Shown here: in pieces, positions 47,001 through 59,000 of the stretch
Layout of the letters: every line of letters begins with the position of its first letter
Numbering within the stretch: the first letter of the stretch is position 1
From: Nemertoderma westbladi
Lineage: Eukaryota; Xenacoelomorpha; Nemertodermatida; Nemertodermatidae
Reading direction: 5' to 3'
Length of the DNA stretch: 64,000 bases
NCBI GenBank assembly: GCA_032718475.1
Contig: JAUCBJ010002740.1
Location: 1 to 64,000 of the forward strand
Made by a program: the position numbers and the translations under genes
The notes under the pieces: model-generated
What the model was told of the DNA's origin: nothing
The model's input: the letters and a program-made list of their open reading frames with translations, nothing else
The model's database searches: none

Positions 47001-50000
47001 CCCCCCACTCTCGTCCCAATCTGTAATTAATTGAAACATGTTAACCCATTTTGCGCATTTGTACCAATAATGGTCTAATCATGATAGTTTAGTACTGTAG
47101 TACACACTGAATATTCAATAATAAGTTAATTGATGTTGTATACTAATCTATAAAATTGAGTTAGTTCGCAACAATTATGATATAAGGTACTTCTTATTCT
47201 TCTTGCAATAATGTATATACCTATTTCTGTTGAATGTTTTGAACCATATAGGCCTACACGACATGCGTGTGTATCTTTATATCTGTTTTAGCAGATTGCA
47301 GAACGAGGACATTGTAGATGGTATTCAGGATTAATGATCCTGCATATACGTATTCAATAATGTATTTTATTCCAAAATTGTAACATTACTCAACGCCGTT
47401 AGTATTAACAGCGATTTGTTATTTAGCACTTTACAACTTTATAGTACATTACAGCATTGTATTGGCTTGTACATTTAGTATTGTATTTGGTGTTATTGTT
47501 TACGTGGTAACCATGACGGCGTTAAGTAATGTCCCCTTAGTGGACATTACTTAACGCCGTCATGGTTACCACGTAAACAATAGGTGGAAATGATAGCCAG
47601 ATAGGCCTACTGCATTACCTACCGGTAGGCGGGGTATAGCTATTAATAACCAGTAGGGCCTAGTTATATTATTATAACATGGCTCCAAACCTCGCGATAA
47701 ATATAAGCTAACTTATTTATAACATATTTTATGTAATTTTTACATTTATTTATACAGCAACTAATATAATTTGTGCAGTTTCTATCACTTATAATGTATA
47801 TGTACAATCATTTCGTAATGTTAAAATTTTGGAATAAAACTACATGCATACTTGTTGCAAAGTACTTTACAGTGTTCTGAATCTCGTGGCTTTATTTTCA
47901 CTCTCTCACTAACGTTCGTTCGTGTAAAAAGACACTCGGATCATCACACTGTAAAAGGGCTACTTTACACACAAGTATGTAAATAGTTATTGCAATAATA
48001 AGGTAGTGGGGGGACTTATATATGTATGTATGTATGTATTTATAGACCAAAGTAAGAAATAAATAAACACACATTACCGATTACACAAAATATATAACTA
48101 TTTAGTCCAGGGAATATAACGCTCTAAGTAGGTAAATTATAATAACACATGAATAATATAAATAGAAATTGTTCGAAATAATCAATGAAATCAGAGATGT
48201 AAATAAATTAATTGCCAAAATACTCATCAAAATGTCAAAGGAAGAAATAAATAAACAAACATTACCGATTACATAAAATATATATCTATTTAGTCCGGGG
48301 AATATAACAGATATATAATAATTAAGAGATGGTGAGGGATATAAATAAACCTGTGGTAAAGTTCTGCCTTAATAGATGTAGAACTTTACTTTTTTTTTAC
48401 TACTGTATACTGTATGTATACGAATATTTATATCTACAGTGGATGTCGGTGTGGGCAAGTTTACTATTCCTGCGACATTCACAAGCGAGAAGGTTGGCCC
48501 AAATGGTCCTGAAGCCAAGTGCGGATACGATATCAACGTGAGTTACGAGCAGGGCGATGCGGAAGTGCGCGCTATGATAGACAAAGCGGACATCTGCCGT
48601 CAAACCATAACAACTTCAACCAAAGGCATTTACAGCCCCGATCTGTGTTTTGCCGATCGTGATGGAATCAAGCATCCATTCGATGTCTGGACCAATACAA
48701 AGTGCAGTCAGAGCACTACTGAATGTCTCGAGACCATTGTTGTTGAAGACAAGAAGTTACTGCCCGTCACGAAATTACAAGTTGGGGATACCGGTTCGTC
48801 CAATGAGGTGATCTACAGTGAGACAGTCAGTGACATCGACTGCGAGAAGTTCGGTTAGTTCAGCTATTAGTTATTAGTTGTTAGTCCAGGGGGGGGGGGG
48901 GGGGGGGGGGGGGGGTAGCATACAAATATGGGCACCCCTAGGCATATCTTATCTTCTTCTTGTAAGTGAGAAGATCTCAACCCTCTTAAATTATTTGAAT
49001 AATGATAATATGCCAAATATAAAATAAATATGCGGAATAATATTAGCGAAGTATTATTGTACCTTCTTCATTGTCGATGCTCAAAAAATACTGTAAGGTA
49101 TATTGTAAAATTCCAAATAATATTTCTCGCCCACTAATAAATCCACACTGCTTTATTATTCTGGAGAGGTTCTTAATGTAAGCAAAACTATTAAATGTTA
49201 CGTGAACTTGTAATTTTTGTAGAATAATTTTTTATGCAGCACCCCAACCCCACTCTCTATGGAACACCCCAACCCCACTCTCTATGGAACACCCCAACCC
49301 CACTCTCTATGCAACACCCCAACCCCGCTCTCTATGGAACACCCCAACCCCACTCTCTATGGAACACCCCAACCCCACTCTCTATGGAACACCCCAACCC
49401 CGCTCTCTATGGAACACCCCAACCCCACTCTCTATGGAACACCCCAACCCCACTCTCTATGGAACACCCCAACCCCGCTCTCTATGGAACACCCCAACCC
49501 CACTCTCTATGGAACACCCCAACCCCACTCTCTATGGAACACCCCAACCCCACTCTCTATGGAACACCCCAACCCCACTCTCTATGGAACACCCCAACCC
49601 CACTCTCTATGGAACACCCCAACCCCACTCTCTATGGAACACCCCAACCCCACTCTCTATGGAACACCCCAACCCCACTCTCTATGGAACACCCCAACCC
49701 CACTCTCTATGGAACACCCCAACCCCACTCTCTATGGAACACCCCAACCCCACTCTCTATGCAACACCCCAACCCCACTCTCTATGTAACACCCCAACCC
49801 CACTCTCTATGGAACACCCCAACCCCACTCTCTATGGAACACCCCAACCCCACTCTCTATGGAACACCCCAACCCCACTCTCTATGGAACACCCCAACCC
49901 CACTCTCTATGCAGCACCCCAGCCCCACTCTCTATGCAGCACCCCAACCCCACTCTCTATGGAACACCCCAACCCCACTCTCTATGGAACACCCCAACCC

Positions 50001-53000
50001 CACTCTCTATGGAACACCCCAACCCCACTCTCTATGGAACACCCCAACCCCACTCTCTATGCAACACCCCAACCCCACTCTCTATGTAACACCCCAACCC
50101 CACTCTCTATGGAACACCCCAACCCCACTCTCTATGGAACACCCCAACCCCACTCTCTATGGAACACCCCAACCCCACTCTCTATGGAACACCCCCAACC
50201 CCACTCTCTATGCAGCACCCCAGCCCCACTCTCTATGCAGCACCCCAACCCCACTCTCTATGGAACACCCCAACCCCACTCTCTATGGAACACCCCAACC
50301 CCACTCTCTATGGAACACCCCAACCCCACTCTCTATGGAACACCCCAACCCCACTCTCTATGGAACACCCCAACCCCACTCTCTATGGAACACCCCAACC
50401 CCACTCTCTATGGAACACCCCAACCCCACTCTCTATGGAACACCCCAACCCCACTCTCTATGCAGCACCCCAGCCCCACTCTCTATGCAGCACCCCAGCC
50501 CCACTCTCTATGGAACACCCCAACCCCACTCTCTATGGAACACCCCAGCCCCACTCTCTATGGAACACCCCAACCCCACTCTCTATGGAACACCCCAACC
50601 CCACTCTCTATGGAACACCCCAACCCCACTCTCTATGGAACACCCCAACCCCACTCTCTATGGAACACCCCAACCCCACTCTCTATGGAACACCCCAACC
50701 CCACTCTCTATGGAACACCCCAACCCCACTCTCTATGGAACACCCCAACCCCACTCTCTATGGAACACCCCAACCCCACTCTCTATGGAACACCCCAACC
50801 CCACTCTCTATGGAACACTCCAACCCCACTCTCTATGGAACACCCCAACCCCACTCTCTATGCAGCACCCCAACCCCACTCTCTATGCAGCACCCCAACC
50901 CCACTCTCTATGGAACACCCCAACCCCACTCTCTATGGAACACCCCAACCCCACTCTCTATGGAACACCCCAACCCCACTCTCTATGGAACACCCCAACC
51001 CCACTCTGTATGGAACACCCCAACCCCACTCTCTATGGAACACCCCAACCCCACTCTCTATGGAACACCCCAACCCCACTCTCTATGGAACACCCCAACC
51101 CCACTCTCTATGGAACACCCCAACCCCACTCTCTATGGAACACCCCAACCCCACTCTCTATGGAACACCCCAACCCCACTCTCTATGGAACACCCCAACC
51201 CCACTCTCTATGGAACACCCCAACCCCACTCTCTATGGAACACCCCAACCCCACTCTCTATGGAACACCCCAACCCCACTCTCTATGGAACACCCCAACC
51301 CCACTCTCTAAGTTAATTAATTTCTATTCATCGAGTTAATTTGTTTATGATCCACTTTACAAATATATTTTTTTCGAGAGTAACCAATAACAACCATGCA
51401 ATGTCAAACTATGCATTAGCTGTATTTTCATGGAGGTGATGTCAGTTTTTTTTCAATTTTTTTGACCGTTTTTTACTCTTTTGTCCGTTTATTTTTGCAT
51501 AAGGACTTATGTGTTAGTTTATTGACTATAAGCCCACAAGGGACCAAGAGGCATATCTTATCTTCTTCTTGTAAGCTTCTAATTGCTACATTAAATTGTA
51601 GCAATTACAACTGCTCACATACAGCAACAATCACGACTTACCTGGCAAACTGTAAATGAGGTATCTGGTCGGAAAAGTTGTGCAAAGGGGCGCCTCAAAG
51701 CCGATAGTCCCGAATAACGTGTTGGGAAGTGGAAAATCACTTCAGCAACTTGCTTGGGCAACCACCAAACATCGAGATGAACACCAAACATCATTGACCT
51801 ACAAAGAATATATAAGACAAGACGCTACCCATAGAAACAGAATACTTTACACCTGTCAAACTCCAGAGAAACTTTAATTAAAAGTGCTGGTGCTGAACAG
51901 ACCATTGTTGGATGTTTGCAACCGGATGCTGAAAGCGGAAGAGCTACCGCCAATTTGGACTAAAGGTCAACTAGAACCAGGAAAGGAGACTTCGGTATAC
52001 CAACAAACTATCGTGGGATCTGTCTGCTTGTGGTATCTGCCAAAAATACAACAAAATGATCCTATATAAAATTAGACCTCACATAGAGAAACTGTTGCGT
52101 CAGAGCATGGAATGCTATATAGAGAGTCTCTATATAGCATTCCACGAACCTCCGCATGAACCTTCCATGAAATATTCTATACCGACGGCAGTCGTACAGA
52201 AGACTAAAGCGGGATCAGTGCAAGCTGCTGTCCTTAGACGAGCTTTAAAGGTTGTGCGCCCTCGACCCCTTCAGTCCTCCGATAAACGTGTCGATATCTA
52301 TATAGCATTCCATGGTCAGAGCCAAAATGGATTTCGACCAAATAGGTCACCAATAGCTCAGATACTTGCGCTATGGATGCTGATTGAATATGAGTATAGA
52401 TACCGTCGGGTCTACCTCTACGTAATTCGGAAATACCTCAATCTCAACTACAATGAGGATAACTTAGATACTTCACCAATAATAGATGAGAGAATGTAAT
52501 ATCACCGAGAGGAAGGTGATATATGACGTATCTAATCAATATGCACTTAAGTGAAACTACAACAAAACCTCCGGTAAATATAACCAATATTGGTAACATC
52601 TGGCTAATCTGTCGTTAACACTTTACTCATCTTTGTCCTAATCCGAGAGCTGTAAATGGCCCCTTTTCTAGATTCATTGTCCCCCTACACCACCGATATA
52701 AGCGTCACCAATTATAATAGCACTTCTCAATGGGCTCTTAGTAGTACTAATTAACCCAGCATTTGTTTAGTACAATCCATAATTGTTTGCTCACTTCCTG
52801 TTATGTATCCAACTCCACTTTACAGCCAATATTATATCCAAGGGTATTGCTTATCTATTGCCATTATTGATTAAATATTATTCACTCACATTGAAGGAAT
52901 CAAAGAACCTTCCTGCAGTCCTGATATTTGTGGACATCAAGAAACTGTTCGACTACTTCCATAGAAATTGTAATGCTGGAAATCCTAAGAGCTTATGGAA

Positions 53001-56000
53001 TACCAGAAGTAATTGTTGCTGGTATTGGATTGTTACATTGTGACACAGAAGCACATGTACTTTTCAATCCTGCCTGGAGTACTAGAAGGCGCCATTACTA
53101 TTCATAATGGTATTGGATAATAATACACATAATAATAGATTCAGGCTTTTCTAACCAAGACAAACAATCTCATTAACATAAGAGGGTAAGGACCAAGTTA
53201 AAGAGGCGTGATTACCAAACCAAAACAATAAATCATTAGTATCAATTTACTCCTGCTACTACTGTTCCCATCTTAACTATGACTTATAACTCCTTGGCAT
53301 AGACATACCAGTTCATTTCTTCATTACTGTACTAGGTCGAGCGAGATAGAACAGTGGAAATAAGGTCCTTCAAGGCTTTCCAATTCTTCATCCATAGTTG
53401 TCGCAATGACATTTCTCCCTATTCCAGACTAGGTTTTAAGTCTATATACTGTATGTTGTAGCCGGTCGTCCACGGCAACTCTTGCCATGTTTAGTTAAAA
53501 TAAGTTTAAGTATAATCAATTAAATTGACATCAATAAAATAAAAATATTATTGCACAGCACATATTGCAAGATTAAAATAAAATCTGATTATTACTGTAC
53601 ATACAATCGTACAAACAATAGTAAACTATAATGATATGATAAAATATGCCGATACGTTAGGGAGTTATAAACTTAGTTAAACTATTATATGTTAGTTACT
53701 AAGTGTTAGCATAGCAATAAAACCTTATTATTATTTGTATTGGAAAATTTTGTCGTGCTTTGTTTTGAAGTTAAATCAAGACAATATCCCCTTGATGTAT
53801 TTCTCGCTTGACTCTCCCTTAGCCGAAGGTGATCCATTGCTAATATTTACTAAGAGCGTTTTTTTACTGTAGTCATATAGTAACATCGATTTTAGCGAAG
53901 GGCAGGGGAAATACTTGTTACACTTTTCAAAAGTGGAAGCGAGGCCCTGTTAGATTGGCAAGGACCGTTGAAAAGAGTTGAATCGCCAATTGGGTGCGCG
54001 TTGCATTCGAATCAACAGCCCAATGGCCGCACGGAAGGATTCAATGGCCGCACGAAAGTTTAAATGGCCTCACGGAAGGATTCAATGGCCACACGGGAGG
54101 ATTCAATGGCCACACGGAAGGATTTAATGGCCACACGGAAGGATTCAATGGCCACACGAAAGGATTCAATGGCCACACGGAAGGATTCAATGGCCACACG
54201 GAAGGATTCAATGGCCACACGGAAGGATTCAATGGCCGCACGGAAGGATTCAATGGCCACACGGAAGGATTCGAAGGCCGCACGGAAGAATTCAATGGCC
54301 ACACGGAAGGATTCAATGGCCACACGGAAGGATTCAATGGCCGCACGGAAGGATTCAATGGCCACACGGAAGGATTCGAAGGCCGCACGGAAGGATTCAA
54401 TGGCCACACGGGTGGATTCAATGGCCACACGGAAGGATTTAATGGCCACACGGAAGGATTCAATGGCCACACGAAAGGATTCAATGGCCACACGGAAGGA
54501 TTCAATGGCCGCACGGAAGGATTCAATGGCCACACGGAAGGATTCGAAGGCCGCACGGAAGGATTCAATGGCCACACGGAAGGATTCAATGGCCGCACGG
54601 AAGTTTAAATGGCCTCACGGAAGGATTCAATGGCCGCAGGGAAGGATTCAATGGCCACACGGGAGGATTCAATGGCCACACGGAAGGATTTAATGGCCAC
54701 ACGGAAGGATTCAATGGCCACACGAAAGGATTCAATGGCCACACGGAAGGATTCAATGGCCACACGGAAGGATTCAATGGCCACACGGAAGGATTCAATG
54801 GCCACACGGAAGGATTCAATGGCCACACGAAAGGATTCGAAGGCCGCACGGAAGGATTCAATGGCCACACGGAAGGATTCAATGGCCACACGGAAGGATT
54901 CAATGGCCGCACGGAATGATTCAATGGCCGCACGGAAGATTCAATGGCCGCACGGAAGGATTCGAAGGCCGCACGGAAGGATTCAATGGCCACACGGAAG
55001 GATTCAATGGCCACACGGAAGGATTTAATGGCCGCACGGAAGGATTCAATGGCCGCACGGAAGGATTCAATGGCCGCACGGAAGGATTCAATGGCCGCAC
55101 GGAAGGATTAAATGGCCGCACGGAAGGATTCAATGGCCGCACGGAAGGATTCAATGGCCGCACGGAAGGATTCAATGTCTATATCGTTTGTCTTAAATAA
55201 TTTTAAAATTAGAGTTGCTTACATAGCTAAGCTACCGACATGGAGGAGGCTGCGTAGTTTCTTCTGATAGTGTACATTTACAGCTTCCCTTGCCTCCTCT
55301 GTTACAGCTCCCATCTGGAATATTAGGTTATAGAGTAGTACTGGTTTGGCGTACGAGTTCCATAAGGTTGCAACGTCGTCAACTCTAACATGCTTTGCGT
55401 CCACCCGGTTCGTTTGAAAGTTTTACTCACCACAGTAATTGGTTTGATACACTCGTTATATATCTTTGTTTTTGTAGCTTTAATTTTAAAATCTAGGAGA
55501 TTTAAAGGCGTTGAAACGGCAACTAAGTTGCCATTGATAGTTCGAATTATTGGAGTAATGTAATGAGGTTTTCAATTGAGTAGCCATCCATTTGGTTTTC
55601 TGCTGCTCGATTCGTACGTAATAATCCAATGGATTTGAGATTGGTTTGAATTTAGTCAGTCATAGTTAGTTTCTATGTCATTCGGGTTTGTTTGTAAGAA
55701 TATCATCAGCATAGATTGTAAGGGCCTATCCAGATCCCATTACTGAAACAGCCAATACCCCTGTTCTTCAGGCTAGCAGTAGTGCTGTCAGCGGTATAGA
55801 AGTTGAAAGGGTATGTGAGTATGTGAGATTAGCGATCCCCCTTTGACCACGTTTGACCAGAAAACCTTATTTGTCAATGCTGTTACAGAAATTCGACCAA
55901 TCGCGTAGTATTCAAGTAGTGAGCTGCAGACGTGTGGATCTATAGCAGTCGTTTGCTTCTTAAACAGATGCGAACGGCCCACATTGTCGAAAGCATCTTG

Positions 56001-59000
56001 GATGTCCATACTCCATCTGAAACATGTACACTTGCTTCCCAGGTTGACGTTGGTTCTCAATTGCCTCCAGTATAGTACCAACTACGATATCCGCACCGAT
56101 ATTATTTTTATATGCTACTTGGTGTTCATTTTGCAAGAGATCTGCTAATAGTGTTTTCTCACTAGGGACTCAAACACTTATCGAAAGACGCATTGCCCAT
56201 TATGACTTCCCGTTATTTATGTTTTTCCCTTTTCCTTTGTGTATAGTTGTGGCATCTGTGCTACCAAATTGAGTTGGCAGTCGGCCAATATTTAAAGCGC
56301 ATTCTAGAATTTTCCTTATATGCTCGCTGTCTCTCTACGTTAGTATGAGTGAAAGGTTAGGGCTTCACGGTCAGGTGCCTTTCCTTGAGAAAGGATCCAT
56401 GTAACTGGTATTACTGGTGTGTGTGAATTTATGCATCTTTTATTTACTTGATCTGTAATATTGCCGTTATCTTTAGTCTCGGTGTGCAATTTTCCTGGGG
56501 TTCCCAATATCTGTCCTGTAGTTGCGTATTGACCCCTGTACAGTGTACACTGGTCGAGGTTGGTGGTGGATCTCATCGTTTGGTTGAGAAGAAATGCCAG
56601 AATTGTTAGGGGTCTTTAATTTTCTTGTTAGAATAATGTCCGATTTTGTCCTGTAATCTGTTGTTTGTTAAGAAATTAGGTTACGTAGGTCCCGGTTGTC
56701 CTTTTGGATTCCCGAAAAGCGGCATGCAGTTTAATTCCATAGTCCGTCTCTTTGTTCGTTAAGTGTGACCAAGCATTGTAGAGCCTTTTGGTTGTTTGTG
56801 GGGCGAGCCACGAAGTGAGTGAGCCTTAGCGTAGTGGTACCATTAATCAACCTGTCGTTCTGTCGTTCTGTCGTTCTGTCGTGTTCAATTTTAAACGTTA
56901 ATAACTCGGCCAATCTTTGATGAAATCTATCCAAACTTGGTACACATGTTGTTTGGCAAAAGTTTAGAAATTTTCCAAGTAGAATTTCCGTGTGGCCTTC
57001 GAGAAGCTAAGATAATAGCAGTTAATTAGTTAATTAAGTTGATTGCGGTGAAAACGCCATTTTCAACCTGCCTTTTAAAGGAAATTAATTGTTTTACAGT
57101 ATAAGATTTAAATAATTATACTTAAAAATTATACAGATATAATCCCCATACGCCATTCTATTATAGTTTTTAATTAGTTTAAGTGATTTGCTTTAATAAA
57201 TGTGTCTTTAATTGATCTAAACGTAATTAAACCGCACAATTATTGAGTACAAATTTAATCCTTCCCATTATTGGTCAAGTCTCTGCTGGTGTGGAGCTAG
57301 CTGCTGGGAGTTGTGGCTGTAGACTAACCTGAGAGGAATTGTAATAGAGGCAACCAGTATTGCTATTCCAGCCCAATCACTGAATTGTGTTTATTATAGG
57401 CTGGACGGGCCGCATAACCGTTCGACTATTACTACTATTGCTATCTCAGTTAAATGACAGATATAATAACATAAATACAATCCATGACATGGCTGTTGTA
57501 GGCTTCTGAAATAGTTTATTCCACAATGTATATGTCTGGTTATTTTTTAATTGAATTTTTGCAAAGTAGTAAAATTAATGTTCTTAAAAATAATATTATT
57601 ATTTTATATGTAACCTAGGAAATTAGCTACATTTTTTCGCTGCAGCTTTAAGAGTGTACATTGATTTAATATTATTTCAATACCCATATTACTACATCGG
57701 CATAAGATGCGTTGGCGTTGTATCACACATCTCCACATATCACACATCTCCACATAGATGTATCAACAGTTACTCGCACAGTTTCGAAACTTCGCATAGT
57801 TATAACTGTATAAAGATCGTCAGTCTGCGTTTAGGAAAAATATTTTATGACAAAACAGGACAAGCGACGAGCGCAACGAGGCATATAATGAAGACGAGTA
57901 CTGCGTTGACTAAATTATTATATAAACCACCTGGCTTCACATATTGATCGCATCCCTAGTTATTATTATTATAAAGATCGTCCTAGCTTGCGTTTAAGAA
58001 ATATATTTAAATACAAAACAGTACGAACGCAAAGAGGCTTATAATGAAAACGAGTACTGCGTTTATTATATTCCTATAAACCACCTGGCTTTGCATATTT
58101 AACGTGCGATTGGAAATAAGTTCGTGCTACCCTTCCGTGGGTGGTAGATGTCGCGGTTATGTATTGGTGGTTGGGAAGGGTGGGGGGGGGGGGGGAGATT
58201 AAAAGGGGTGAACACGTATTGTCCACCTTTCTTTGATTGATTGGTGGTGTGGGTAAATTTCTCAAAACCTGATTTTGTGATACAGTCGCTGCATTTTAAT
58301 TTGTATATAATAACTAGGCCTCGTGCTGCGCGAAGTCCCCACGAACGTGTATTCCTGCGGACTATAATTTACTTAATACATTTTGATGCAGCTACTTGCA
58401 GAATATTGGTCAAAGCTAGCATATAATTTTCCATTGCGTCAAAGATCCATGAGGATGGGGATGGTGGAAATTCCTGTTCAAGAATGTTGAGTTGTGTTGA
58501 TGGTGTGATGTGTTGAGTCATGTGTTGATTGCCAGAAAAGTTGATGACCTAGCCTTTACTTCTTCAGCAGCGCCAACTGAGTCACAGTCTGCGCTCTCGG
58601 GCCAATTACTGGGATAGAGAGTCGTTAGCGATCAAGTACAGTAATGCAGCATTACCTATCCTATACCTGGTAGGCAGTAGTGGACAGATCGAATTATCGA
58701 TATGTATGTTTAAAATGACTAGCATTTCCGAATGACCTGTCAATAAAGAGTCAATAGTTCAATTCACTGAACAACACATACCAGGACATCTAAACGTAAA
58801 AAAACAAAAAAAAATAACAAAATAAAATTTGATGGGACACGAAAAGGTTTTCTGCATTCTCATAGTCACTTATCTTTCTTATTGGCAATGTTGTTTTATT
58901 GATTGCACGAAATAACTGACTGTATGTGTATGAGACTTCAATGTCCTTAAATTTGTATCTTTAGTGGACTGATAGTTGTCATGATGGCACTGATAGTTGT

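Noticed and set aside
49234..51339. 701-codon open frame of His/Pro/Asn-rich repeats
   Set aside because: The 25-bp array is open in all three plus-strand frames with the same shifted peptide, which is not expected of a real coding sequence. It lies inside an intron of a better supported gene.
54064..54693. Open frames of heptad repeats on both strands
   Set aside because: A 21-bp minisatellite open on both strands; no non-repetitive coding part.
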